Assembly (NCBI GenBank): GCA_002989075.1 | Contig: PSQN01000004.1 | Coordinates: 1,674,001 to 1,738,000 of the forward strand | Reading direction: 5' to 3' | From: Arthonia radiata | Taxonomy: Eukaryota; Ascomycota; Arthoniomycetes; Arthoniales; Arthoniaceae | DNA: 64,000 nt | Part shown: positions 30,227 to 41,485 of the stretch, piece after piece | Position numbering within the stretch: position 1 is the stretch's first letter | How the letters are laid out: every line of letters begins with the position of its first letter | Position numbers and translations under genes: made by a program | Notes under the pieces: model-generated | Databases searched by the model: none | Told to the model about the DNA's origin: nothing | Seen by the model: the letters and a program-made list of their open reading frames with translations, nothing else

Positions 30227-33058
30227 ATGTCGAGGGCAAAGAAGGGAGCGAAGAAAGCCAATGGCGGTAAGAAAGTCACCAATACTCCTAAGAACGGTGC
30301 CAATGGGCCCCCATCGAGGACACCGCCTGCAAAGACCGGAGGTTAGTCGACCCCTTGCCTCGATTGCGAGGGAATGTGGCGTTGACATGGTGATACAGAA
30401 GCTGCTTTCTCACTTCGCGATGCTGCTCGCTCGTCAGAGCACAGGTCGATCTTTTGGGAGTCCACGACTCGCCTGCGACACCAAGGCATATCTTTCGTGA
30501 GTGGTGGTACCACAGGATCTACACTACACGACATCTCAACGCAGAAATTTGGGGAGGTTGAGCAACGAGATGAGGCGGGAAATGTCGAGATGGACATCAG
30601 TGAAGGGGACGGACCACCGCCACAAGAGCCCGATCTTCAAAATCTAGGGTTCTTTGATCCACCATTGCAAACAGCCCCCTCGAGGCAGGATCGAGCCACA
30701 TCAAGGATGCGAGAGCAGATGAATGATATGCATCTCAACAGTACAAGAAGTAGTCGCCCCCAATCACAACACGCCACGCCTCCTCATGTTGAAGTCTCGT
30801 CAGGAGCTCCGCGGAACCCTTCGCCTATCGCACGGCAGACACTCTCAAAGCCGACGTCACGCGTGAGTAGCCGTAGACCATCACCTCCATTACAAAGTCG
30901 CCCTTCGTCGCCAACACCGAGCAACTCGAGCGAGGATGTCGTAATTTTCAAGGGCCGCAACCCTTCACGCCCACCACCCCAACAAGCGCCCCAGAGACCT
31001 TCTGCAAGACGATTGACGCCCGAGCCCAGAGGCGGCGCTGGCAATCACACGGTCACGGTGAAGTCGACCTCGCGAGAGCACAGCGTACACATCCGGCATG
31101 AAACCAGCAGGACACGGAATCTTGACACAGGTCTGCAACAAACAACACATGTGGACACAGTCAAAGAACGACGTGTTGTATCAGATACTAACATCACGAC
31201 GACAACGACCGCCTCAAAAGGCAAAGCCAAGGTAGTCGATAACGGCATTGAGCCTGATGAAGGCGATCTAGACGCGGAGGACGCCATCGAGACACTGCTC
31301 AAAAATGACAAACACACAGGTCCTGCGCCCGAGAAGCCTCCACAAGAATATCCGCAATCGGGTCGTCGGGGAAGGAAAAGACGCGGCAGGCGAAGAGGCA
31401 GGGCAGCGCATAGCATAGAGGTCTTCGATGACGGCGATGACATCCCCGAAGATGTGCTCGAAGATTACTTGGAGAACTTGAAGGCCAACGGTGAAATTGT
31501 TGAAGACTCATGGGAAGACGAGCCAGACTCGCAGCCAAACCAAGGAGCAGGACCTGCTGGCGACAGCGGATGGGGCCGCACAGAGCTGGAAGATTTCGGA
31601 AATCTAAGTACGTCCGAGGAGGTTCGCGAAATCGTCTCACACGTGTTGTCGAGGAGAGAGCGCCCTTCTGGCCTGCAATACCTCGTTGTTTGGGAGGGGC
31701 ACTCCGTTGATGAAGCACGCTGGATTCACCACGAAAAGCTCGTCGAGCGGCATGGCGCTCACGTTCATATTACTAAATTTGAGGAAGTGCGCCAGCAACA
31801 GCTCTGGGAAGAGGCGCAAGCTGCTGAAATCGCGGCTTCTTCATCTGACCCGCAAATTGACAAGACCCATAAAGTCGATAAGGTCATTATCGGTCCTGGC
31901 TCGTCATCGGAAGAAGAAGAAAATGAATACGACCCAGATAACGATTCGCAAGGCATCGACGAGTCCGGCGTTGAAGACGACGATTATGACACCGACGACC
32001 TGCCTATGTCCGACGAAGAGGACCTAATCCGCCGCAGGAAGGAGCGAATGACGGACGAGCACATCGCGCGCCTGCTCCAACGCCAGGAAGAGCTCGGCAT
32101 GGACGGCGACGAGCTCATGCTCTTCGATGGCATCGAAGACGAACTAGACGAAGAAGACATTGACCCCTACGTCGACAACTTCTTTCAACACGGCCACTCC
32201 GCCCCGACCAGCCGCGATCGGCGCGCGAAACGCAGAGCAATGAGCAAGCAGACAATGACACAGATCCATGGAGCCCAAGAAGACGCCCTTTCCGGCGACG
32301 ACTACGGTGCCTTCGACATCATGGACTACAACCGTGCTTCCCTCCAAAAGAAAAGGACAACGGAGCTCCAGCAAGAGATTGACGCGCTCGGCATCGACGA
32401 CTCTGACCTCGAGCGCAAGATTGCCGCGGCCTGGGGTGCAGACAAGCAGAAGAAGAAGCTCAAGAAGATCGAGCGGGAGGAGCTCCGTGCAGAAGGCTTG
32501 CTTGGTGGTGCAAGCGGGAAGAAGACTAAGAGCTTCTCTTCTACCAAACGCGGCGACGCGCTCAGCTTGAATGAGTTTGAAGACGAGCTTGAGGAGTTCC
32601 TGGAGAGCGAGAAACGGCAATTGGCACTCCCGCCGATGGATAAGAAGCTCCGCAAGCTGATACATGAGATTGCGAACAAATTCGGGCTGAAAAGCAAGTC
32701 AAGCGGTGGCGGAAACAATCGCTTCCCGGTGTTGTACAAGTCGGCGAGGACGAAGAGGTTCGATGCGGCTACGTTTGATATGCTGGCGGAGCGGCTGTCG
32801 AGACGCTTTGGCGTGCTTGGTGGTGGGTCGAGACGTGGGAAGGTGCCAAAGCCTTTTGTCGCGAAGACCGGGCACGGCATTGCCGATGGGCAGCGTGTGG
32901 GAGCGGGAGCGAGAGAGATTGGGATAGAGAATAAGGGAAGGGCGATGTTGGAGAAGATGGGGTGGAGTAAGGGCAACGCGCTGGGAGCGATGGACAACAA
33001 GGGGATCTTGGTGCCGATTGATAGTGTGATGAAGAAGACGCGCGCTGGGCTGGGATAG
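30227..33058 (+). CDS. SQS1: SQS1-like G-patch/R3H protein with a chromodomain-like motif
   Basis: Two exons, 30227-30341 and 30399-33058, encoding 924 aa. Yeast Sqs1/Pfa1 is a G-patch cofactor that activates the DEAH helicase Prp43 in splicing and ribosome assembly. The start is Lys-rich (MSRAKKGAKKANGGKK). Residues ~55-300 are disordered. An Arg/Lys-rich stretch GRKRRGRRRGRAAHSIEVFD resembles the conserved N-terminal Sqs1 motif. A chromodomain-like sequence (YLVVWEGHSVDEARWIHHEK) lies at about 463-482. Long acidic regions follow, then an R3H domain (about 790-850) and the G-patch (KGRAMLEKMGWSKGNALG) at the end. The domain order R3H then G-patch is diagnostic of Sqs1. The chromo-like motif is an extra that I do not know from the yeast protein. 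Confidence 0.88.
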
Positions 33059-33348
33059 GCCGAGGATGAAGAGGCGAGGGCAAAAGACGTGCAGTGATGC
33101 TTCGCCGGAGGAGCGTTTGCATCACGGTGTACGACAATAGACTCACTGCATCTCGTGGCTGTATCAAGGAAATTATGGAAAAGGACTCAAGCGAAAAGGT
33201 GAATCTCTCGGTCATCGCAGCTCAACAGACAGCAGCTGCTATCAAATGGCTGATTACGACCATCTCGGCTAGTCTACTTCTTTGTATAGAATATCCCGCA
33301 TTCTAGGGATGCATAGCAACAATGAGACGAACAATGTCACATATGCGA

Positions 33349-35700
33349 TCACGACTTGAACGTCGCGCTCTTCCCTGCCATCTGCATCCGCGGCCGCTTC
33401 AATCCAGGCGCCGCCTGCTCCGCTCGTGCATATGGATTGAACGATGGTATCGCGTCTTTCTTCATCCGCTTCTTGTCCTTATTTGCATCAAGGAGCAACT
33501 TGCTCTTAGCAAACTCACCCCGGTCATCTTGCGGCGCGGCCTTCTCTTCATGGCCCGTCCCATTCGGCTGCTTGGCTCGCTCATCGGCAAGCCTCTTCGC
33601 CTTCCTCTCAGCGCGGGCTTGTGCTTTCTTCGACTTCTTCTTCGGGCCGAGGGGCTTGTTCTCGTCCTCGCTGTTGCTGGACAAAAACGGCTCGTCAGTG
33701 TTTTTGGGTGGCGACTTGCGCTTACCGAGTACGATGGGAATGGGTCTGTCAGCTGGCTCAACGGTGTCGTTCATCTCGGCATCCTCTGCTTGTGCAGTAT
33801 GCTTTTGGGCTTCGGTCGCGAAGCTGCTGTGGATGTCGTCTTCCGTGGGCGCCTGCATCATGTGTGGGTCGCCCAGTAAGATCTTATACGTTTGTGGATG
33901 TGCATACGCGCCATTGGGCGGTTGCTGCGGCGTCTTGCGCCATAGACGAGATTCGCGTAGGCGCAATGAGCCGTCATCTATCGTAGCAGATGGCTTTGGG
34001 ACGGGCTCAACAGGCTGTGTCTCTGCTTGCACTCTCTTGAGAGCGGCGCCCATCGTGAAGGCCTCACCGTACTGCGCAGCACCTATGGCGTTCATATCGG
34101 GCATACACGCCGCGTTCGATCTCGCGTCATTGATCAGGTCGACGAGCGTATCAGCATGCTGCTTCACCAAAGGCGAGATCGGGTGCGCCAAAGCAAGCAA
34201 CTCCGCTTTCCTGGTTGGTAGTCCGCGAGCAATGCTGGTCAAGACATGATTGGGCATGACGAAAGGCACGCTCTCGTCCTGTTCTCGTGCGATTGTGTCT
34301 CGCCATCGGTGCAGTCTGGCATACACCGCAATCTGTTCTTGGGTCATATGACCCGGATGTCGTGCGAGGGCCGGGGCCCATCCATTACGTCTCGCATCGA
34401 CGCTGTCACTGTAAAACGGGTGTTCGTAGCGTTGGAGGCATTGTTCGTTTGATAGCTGGAGAACATCATCAAGACAATCGCGCACTTGACCTTCCGAGGT
34501 CTTGAGCGCCGTCTTGTCGATCAGCTCGTTTCGCATGCAGTCGTATACGTAGAGCAAGAAGTGCGTGTCTGATCGCGCGTAGTCCAGCATTTGCGAGGGG
34601 AGCGGCCGTATTCGCCAGTCTGCTGTCTGGTATTGCTTTTGTGCATCGAAGTTTACGAAGCGTTTCAATAGGAATGCAAGACTCTTACCTGGGTACCCGA
34701 GAACGCGTGCCGCAAAATGAGTGTCAAAAAGTCCGACGAGGTATAGTCCGAGGTCGCGCTGAAGCCAGATGACGTCCATGTGCGCGCCGTGGAATACTTT
34801 GAGGATGTCTGGATCCGTGAAGACCTCGTTCAAGGCCTCTAGCTTCCTACGCCATGGCTTCAGCGTGTCTATCACCCAGTCGCGATCCCGAGTGCTGATT
34901 TGCATTAGGGACACAAGGCCAATGTAAGAATGATAGTCATGATGCTCCAGGTCGATTGCGATCTCCTTTGACTTCTTCAGCTCCTTGATCATCTCCTTGA
35001 GATTCTTCTCGGAGTCTACGAATGTTGCAGCAGTGCTTTCGAATGGATGGTAGAGCTGCGGCTCGACCCTCTCATTGATGCTATTGGGGTATGAATACGC
35101 TTTGATCTCATGCTCGTACGGATGTTGATATTGCTGGACGCCGTTTTCGTTTGCGCCCACTTGAATGCTTGCTTCCAATGATGTGCGGCCATGCGGCTTC
35201 TTTGTTAGAAATGGTCGGAATGGCGTTCTCTCCTGGTTGTAGGTTGCTGTTTCGAAGTCGAGCTGAGGCTTTGGGAGGTCTGGCCGGCGTAGCGCATAGT
35301 TGAGCCTCTGACTGTCTGACTTCGGCGCCGACACGGCATTCTGGGTTGTCTCTGTATCAGTTTGCTTCTGTATAATCCCCGAGAACTCGTCGAGGCAAGC
35401 ATCTGTCCGCTCGAAGAGGCTGTCGGCGGCATCGACCAGAGATCTCCACTTGTCGTCGATGGCATCCGTGTTTGGAAGAGATATTCGGTGGCTGGACGAG
35501 CTCGACGAGCGCTGAAGAAGTCTCTCTGTGAGCTGCAAGAGGCGACGACTCTTTTCGTCTAATGATGCGGTGACGCATGGGTTGAGCGAACGGTGGAAAC
35601 TGATGTCCTGTGATGCTATATTGCTCGCTGCCCGTGTGGTGGCCATAAGGCTGGCCTGGATAGCTTCTTGCGCCTCGGCGAAGTCTGTTGGTATGCTCAT
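33349..35700 (-). CDS. RRP6: Nuclear exosome 3'-5' exoribonuclease Rrp6
   Basis: Single-exon 783-residue protein. Rrp6 is the nucleus-specific subunit of the RNA exosome, trimming rRNA, snoRNA and aberrant transcripts. The PMC2NT domain (partner-binding, for Rrp47) occupies about residues 15-105. The DEDD exonuclease follows at ~215-400: IAIDLEHHDYHSYIG (first D-E), FHGAHMDVIWLQRDLG (second D) and LDYARSDTHFLLYVYD (third D with the Y-type helix). The HRDC domain is at ~455-540 (LARHPGHMTQEQIAVYARLHRWRDTIA). The C-terminus is Lys-rich with a nuclear-localisation-like KKKSKKAQARAERKAKRLADE region. It is convergent with SQS1, leaving 290 bp between stops, and divergent from MDM35. Confidence 0.95.
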   Translation of the reverse strand: MSIPTDFAEAQEAIQASLMATTRAASNIASQDISFHRSLNPCVTASLDEKSRRLLQLTERLLQRSSSSSSHRISLPNTDAIDDKWRSLVDAADSLFERTDACLDEFSGIIQKQTDTETTQNAVSAPKSDSQRLNYALRRPDLPKPQLDFETATYNQERTPFRPFLTKKPHGRTSLEASIQVGANENGVQQYQHPYEHEIKAYSYPNSINERVEPQLYHPFESTAATFVDSEKNLKEMIKELKKSKEIAIDLEHHDYHSYIGLVSLMQISTRDRDWVIDTLKPWRRKLEALNEVFTDPDILKVFHGAHMDVIWLQRDLGLYLVGLFDTHFAARVLGYPGKSLAFLLKRFVNFDAQKQYQTADWRIRPLPSQMLDYARSDTHFLLYVYDCMRNELIDKTALKTSEGQVRDCLDDVLQLSNEQCLQRYEHPFYSDSVDARRNGWAPALARHPGHMTQEQIAVYARLHRWRDTIAREQDESVPFVMPNHVLTSIARGLPTRKAELLALAHPISPLVKQHADTLVDLINDARSNAACMPDMNAIGAAQYGEAFTMGAALKRVQAETQPVEPVPKPSATIDDGSLRLRESRLWRKTPQQPPNGAYAHPQTYKILLGDPHMMQAPTEDDIHSSFATEAQKHTAQAEDAEMNDTVEPADRPIPIVLGKRKSPPKNTDEPFLSSNSEDENKPLGPKKKSKKAQARAERKAKRLADERAKQPNGTGHEEKAAPQDDRGEFAKSKLLLDANKDKKRMKKDAIPSFNPYARAEQAAPGLKRPRMQMAGKSATFKS

Positions 35701-36023
35701 GGTGCTTCAAATGCGGTCGTTCACTCTTCTTTGCCCTCTTTTGCGCAACAGCATGCTCTGTTCGTGGAAGTTTTACGGCGCAGTCGTGATATCATTAATG
35801 ATTTATTCACCTCATTAAGTGCGCGATGCTTTTTCTCATAGTATACCTGTGTTGGAAGCCGAGAAGGAATTTGCATTCTTTCCTCTCAGCTGGAATGGTT
35901 TGATGTTCCTCGGCTTTTAGAAATGTTATGTCCGTTACACCGCGGCAATGTCATTGCTGCGGAAAATCAAGACCTCTTTACTCATGCGACAGGAATTCGT
36001 CGAACTTGCTTCAGGTCTCCGTT
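35701..36023. promoter_or_regulatory. Divergent promoter between RRP6 and MDM35
   Basis: 323 bp between start codons. Nothing further recognised. Confidence 0.45.
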
Positions 36024-36377
36024 ATGTCAGCGTCGCTGGCTCCTGAATGTAGCGAGCCTAAAGAGCGTTACGATGCTTGCTTTCTCAAGTGGTATAGCGA
36101 GAGTATGTGCTCGACCCTATGTCGCAAATTATCCTAGGCTAACGATTCGCGTCTAGAATTCATAAGAGGAACTTCTACGCACGACGAATGCGAACCTCTG
36201 TTTAAGCAGTACAAAGTGTGTCTAGATGTATGTTGATCACAAGCCATAAGTCCGCTAAGTGACCAAGGTATTGATACCGTCTAGAAAGCCCTGAAAGAGC
36301 GAGGCATCGACAAAATGCTCCAGGACGCCATGGACCAAAACCGAGACCACGACGCGGAGAACATGTCGCGAAAATGA
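36024..36377 (+). CDS. MDM35: Mdm35/TRIAP1 intermembrane-space twin CX9C protein
   Basis: Three short exons, 36024-36102, 36157-36227 and 36285-36377, giving 80 aa with all phases in agreement. Mdm35 is the small mitochondrial intermembrane-space chaperone that stabilises Ups1/Ups2 and lets them shuttle phosphatidic acid and phosphatidylserine for cardiolipin and PE synthesis. Both CX9C motifs are present: CSEPKERYDAC in exon 1 and CEPLFKQYKVC in exon 2. The family core ERYDACFLKWYSEKFIRG is reconstituted across intron 1, and KALKERGIDKMLQDA starts exon 3. Import would depend on Mia40 oxidation. Intron 1 has a GCTAAC branch site. Because each exon is short, this gene is easily missed by frame length alone. 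Confidence 0.93.
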
Positions 36378-36540
36378 AAAGCAGCCGTTGAAGAGAAATC
36401 TTGCCCTCTCATCTCAGCTCAATATCAAGCGCCCACGCTCCACTCATCATTCCCACCCACCGCAAGCGCCCTTTTGCATCGTCAGAATTCCAGCGTGACC
36501 GGGGGAACATCTTTGACGGAAGGCCGTGGAAAAAGGCAGC

Positions 36541-36720
36541 ATGGCGGATTTGAACACCTCCATTGACATCCGATCGTGGTGGCGCTCACCAAGAGGTGCT
36601 GGGACCAAACGTAGGAGTGTAAATTCTGCCCAAAAACAACTACTGAAGCCGAGAACGGGCTTGAAACCACTATTTGACGACATTGATCCAGGAGTTGAAG
36701 AATTTGAAACGCAAGCTTAG
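36541..36720 (+). CDS. Candidate 59-residue small ORF upstream of SMC4
   Basis: ATG at 36541, stop TAG at 36718-36720, no intron. The peptide starts MADLNTSIDIRSWWRSPRG, is basic in the middle and ends acidic (DIDPGVEEFETQA). It sits 160 bp after MDM35 and 357 bp before the SMC4 ATG, on the same strand, so it could also be leader or spacer. No family recognised; reported only for its protein-like composition. Confidence 0.2.
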   Translation: MADLNTSIDIRSWWRSPRGAGTKRRSVNSAQKQLLKPRTGLKPLFDDIDPGVEEFETQA

Positions 36721-37077
36721 AGAAAGCGATCACAGGATGTGAGCCAAGCTTGTTGGAGTTCGACGTGAAACCGCGAATAGATGCGCGTCATTGCATGGTG
36801 CCGATACTGGCGCGACGTTGAAGCCGGCGTGGAGCTATACAGTTCGAACTTTCAATTGAGATTCTTGAACATACTAATGATACTCACGTGTGCTGCAGAA
36901 TGGATGCGGGTTCCAGTCTCGTCGAGTATCGAAATCCCGAGGTCGCGTCCAACGTTAGCGCCGGGATTAGCCGGAGCTCGTCACAAGGGTCTTCACTGTT
37001 TACTGTAAACAAATCCATCTCAACTTTGACCACCTCACCCCACCGTTCAAACGACTTCAGAACTTATTGGCGCAGCT

Positions 37078-40000
37078 ATGTCGCAAGCTTCGCCGACCCG
37101 TCCATCAAGACGCGCAGCTACTCGCAAGCAGCGCATCGTTGAGTCATCGGACGAGGATGACATTGAGAACAGACCACCCGCGAAAGAAGACGAAGAGGAT
37201 GAAGCCCAAGAATTCACGCCGGCAATTAAATCTCCAAAGAAGTCCGCCCGAAGGAAGAAAACATCAGACACCCTCGCGACACCATTACCTCTGCGAACCA
37301 AGAGTGAAAACGTCAAACAAGAGGCCACTGAAGGCTCCGATGTCTTCAGTCCACCACCAAGTTCTGCAGCCGCGACGAAGAGATCGACGAGAGTGCCAAG
37401 GAAGAGTGTCCGCACGGCTCGTAAAAGCGTCGCGATCGAAACTCCAGATGGACTACCGATGAATGAAACTTCCCAAGCACCGGGATCATCGCCAACTGCG
37501 GACGATGCGCCTCCGGAAGATGAAACTGACGAAACTACTCACGCACGACTAGCACCTCTCGCAGAAGTCACGGAAAGCTCGCTGAACACGCAGACCCTAG
37601 TGAGCGACACGCCAAATGGAGCGAGTGTGAAGTCAGAGATGCCATCTCATCCATTCGAAAAGCCCATGGACATTGTGGTGCGGACGCGCGCCAAAGGAAT
37701 ACCGCAGGTCACAGAGCCCCAAGAGCCAAGAGCACGCATGGTTATTACATACCTCATCTTGAACAATTTCAAAAGCTATGCAGGGCGACAAGAAGTAGGA
37801 CCTTTTCACTCCTCGTTCTCGTCTGTGGTCGGGCCAAACGGTTCTGGAAAATCGAACGTTATTGACTCGTTACTGTTTGTCTTCGGTTTCCGCGCTAGCA
37901 AGATGCGACAAGGCAAGATCTCTTCCCTAATACACAACTCGGCGCGCCACCCGGATTTAGACTTCTGCGAAGTGCAAGTACATTTCCAGCAAGTCATTGA
38001 CCATCCGTCTGGTGGCAAGGGAATAGTACCAGGCTCGAACTTGGTCGTGTCTCGCAAAGCATTCAAGAACAACTCCAGCAAGTATTACATCAATGAGAAG
38101 GAGTCGAACTTCACCGTGGTTACAACGATGCTCCGCGACCATGGAATCGATCTTGACCACAAGCGCTTCCTCATCTTGCAAGGCGAAGTCGAGTCGATCG
38201 CGCAGATGAAGCCAAAGGCAGCCAATGAGCACGATGACGGTCTTCTTGAATACCTCGAGGACATCATCGGCACCTCAAAATACAAGACGCCTATTGACGA
38301 GTCTGCTGTGGAGACGGAAACGCTTAACGAAGGCTGCCGCGAAAAGAATGGTCGCGTTCAGCATGTCGAGAAGGAGAAGAACTCTCTGGAAGGAAAAAAG
38401 AATGCAGCTCTCGCATACATCAATGATGAGAACGAGCTAGCAAACAAGCAATCTGCGCTGTGGCAGATATTTGTCCACGAGTGTCAGGACAATGTTCAAG
38501 TTACCGAGGAGGCGATTGGACAGATCCAAGGTCAGCTCGACGCGGAAGCAGAGAAGCACCATGGGGCGCAAGACGAGATCACCAGGCTCGGAAAGCAACA
38601 CACAGCCGAGACCAAGCAGTTTGAGCGATTGCAGCAAAGCGCTCAAACGATACTGAAGAAGCTCGCGAAAGCGGATAAGGAAAGCGTCAAGTTCGAAGAG
38701 AAGCGCAATCACTTGTCAAACAAAATCAAAAAGCTGGAGAAGACCAAGGCAACGAGCCACTCTGCGCTCTTAGAAGCCTCGTCAAACCTGCAGCGCTTGC
38801 AAGATGATCTCTCACGAAACAACAAGTCCGCAGCCAATCTGGAACAAGAGCTAGCAACCGAGGAGTCCAACTTGTCTGACATTCGCGAGAGTCTTCGAGG
38901 CAAGACCGAGGGCTTCTCCAACGACATCGATGCAAAGCAAAAGCAGCTATCTCCGTGGCAGGAGCAGATCAACGCGAAACAAGCTGCTATTGAGGTGGCA
39001 CAGAGCGAGCTAGAAATGTTGCGTGAGCGTGATAACGCAGGCGCGCAAGCCATCGCTGAGCTTCAGACTCGTCTAGAACAATTGCGTGAGGAGAAGAAGT
39101 CCAAGACCAACTCTGTCGAAGAGACTCGCAAGCAAGCCACACAAGTTGAGAAAGAGACTTCGACTTTACAGAAGAAGCTCGACAAGCTATTGACGCAGGA
39201 GCCTAACGTGCGCGCATCCCTCTCTGCGGCGCGTCAGAAAGCCGACGAGGCCAAAGCCAGTCTCGCAAGCTCTCAATCGCGCGGCAACGTGCTCGATGGT
39301 CTCATGCGGCTGAAGGACTCTGGTCGCATCAATGGGTTCCATGGGCGCTTGGGAAACTTAGGGACGATCGATCAAAAATACGACGTGGCCGTGTCGACCG
39401 CCTGCCCAGCACTCGAAAATCTTGTTGTCGACTCCGTGGAGGTGGGCCAGCAATGCATCGACTTCCTTCGAAAGAACAATCTTGGACGCGCAAACTTCAT
39501 CTTGCTAGATCGGCTGAGCAAGCGAGACCTGTCACCAATTGAAACGCCAGAGAACGTTCCACGACTGTTCGACCTTGTGCGCTCCAAGGATGACAAATTT
39601 CTCCCCGCCTTCTACAGCGTCATGCAGGATACGCTAGTTGGCAAAGACTTGGAGCAAGCAAATCGTGTAGCGTATGGCGCCAAGCGGTGGCGAGTCGTGA
39701 CGCTGGATGGCCAACTCATCGACAAGTCCGGGACGATGAGCGGTGGCGGCACGCGCGTTGCGAAGGGCGCGATGTCGTCGAAGCTTGTTGCAGACACTTC
39801 TAAGGAACAGGTGGCCAAGCTGGAGACCGAGCACGAGAAGCAGGAACAGAGCTTTGCTGAGATCCAGCATCAACGGCAGGAACTTGAAGCTGAACTGAAG
39901 GAGAAGCACGACTCTATACCCAAGCTTGAAACGCAGATCCAGAAAGCGATGCTGGAGGTCGACAGCATCGAACGCAACATCCAGGACGCCGAGAAGCGAG

Positions 40001-41485
40001 CGACGGAGCTGTCGTCCGCGGCACAACCTGCAAAATCGGACGCCCGAGAGAAGAGCCTACAGAAAGAGGTCACAGCTTTAGAGCAAGAGATTGCAAGCTT
40101 GTCGAAGAATACGTCAGGTCTTGAAGACGGCATCAAGCGATTGCAAGACAAGATCATGGAAGTTGGCGGCGTCAAGCTTCGAGGTCAGAAGGCCAAGGTA
40201 GACAGCTTGAAAGATCAGATCAAGAATCTGCAGGAGCAGATAACCGCGGCTGAACTAGATCAGACCAAGACAAGCAAAGCAAAGACGAAACACGAAAGGG
40301 CCGAGAGCGATGCCGAGAATGAGATTGAAAAGGTACAAGCGGAAATCGAGAGCTTTGAGGAAGACGTGCAACGACAGATTAAGGATCTCAGCGGTTCGAA
40401 GAAAGAAGCAGACGAGGCTCAAGAGGCGTTAGAGGTTAAACGGGAAGCAATGGAAGCACTGAGGGCAGACCTTGACCAGCGGACTGCCGAGCTCCGCGAG
40501 ACCAAAGGCGTTGAAATTGAGATGCGAAACCAGCTGGAAGAGAATCAGAAGGTACTCAACGAGAACAGCAAACGTTTCAAGTATTGGCAAGAGAAACTGG
40601 AGAAACTGATCATCCAGAATATCAACGAAGCAGATGCCTCGTTAGAAGAGGTCGCTCCGAGCATGCAGACGCGGGATGAGCTTTCAGACCTTGACAAGAA
40701 CGTCCTCAAAGGAGAGATCGCAGTGCTGGAAGAAAAGACACAAAACGCCCGTGTGGAGACTGGAGTGCTTGCCGAGTATCGCCGTCGTAGTGAAGAGCAC
40801 GCAGCGAGGAGTAGTGATCTTGCAGAAGCGATCAGTCAGCGTGATGCGGCCAAGAAGAGATGTGAGGAGCTTCGACGTCTTCGTCTGGAAGGCTTCATGG
40901 AAGGATTCAGTATCATCTCGCTGCGCCTGAAAGAGATGTATCAGATGATCACGATGGGCGGCAACGCCGAGTTGGAGCTTGTCGACTCGCTTGACCCGTT
41001 CTCGGAAGGTATCTTGTTCAGTGTGATGCCGCCAAAGAAGTCCTGGAAGAACATCTCGAATTTGTCGGGCGGCGAGAAGACATTGAGCAGCTTGGCGCTG
41101 GTGTTTGCCTTGCATCATTACAAGCCCACGCCTCTGTACGTCATGGACGAGATTGATGCTGCGCTGGACTTTCGGAACGTGAGTGCTCCCCTGTTGATGC
41201 GTGGGCTTGCGACATCGAATTTAACATACGGTGCTAACAATGTCTGATAGGTGTCAATCGTCGCCAGCTACATCAAGGAACGAACGAAGAATGCGCAATT
41301 CATTGTTATTTCGCTGCGCAACAACATGTTTGAGCTGGCATCACGATTGGTGGGCGTGTATAAAGTTAATCATATGGTAAGAGACCGCACCCCTGCCCAC
41401 GTGACTTTCAGAGCCGTAAGCTGACGATTGATTTTAGACGAAGAGCGTGACTGTGGAGAACAAGGACTACTTACAACGCACGTAG
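37078..41485 (+). CDS. SMC4: Condensin subunit Smc4
   Basis: Three exons, 37078-41178, 41251-41376 and 41438-41485, encoding 1424 aa. Smc4 pairs with Smc2 in condensin and compacts mitotic chromosomes by ATP-driven loop extrusion. Residues 1-215 are a basic, disordered N-terminal extension. The head starts with ITYLILNNFKSYAG and Walker A VVGPNGSGKSNVIDSLL (about 250). Coiled coil 1 runs to ~730. The hinge lies around 740-930 (GRINGFHGRLGNLGTIDQKY, LIDKSGTMSGGG). Coiled coil 2 follows. The signature LSGGEKTLSSLALVFAL is at ~1329, and Walker B LYVMDEIDAALDFRN ends exon 1. The D-loop and C-terminal strands VSIVASYIKERTKN and RLVGVYKVNHM come from exons 2-3. Head-sequence details (SVMPPKKSWKNI) fit Smc4 better than Smc1, 2 or 3. 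Confidence 0.96.
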
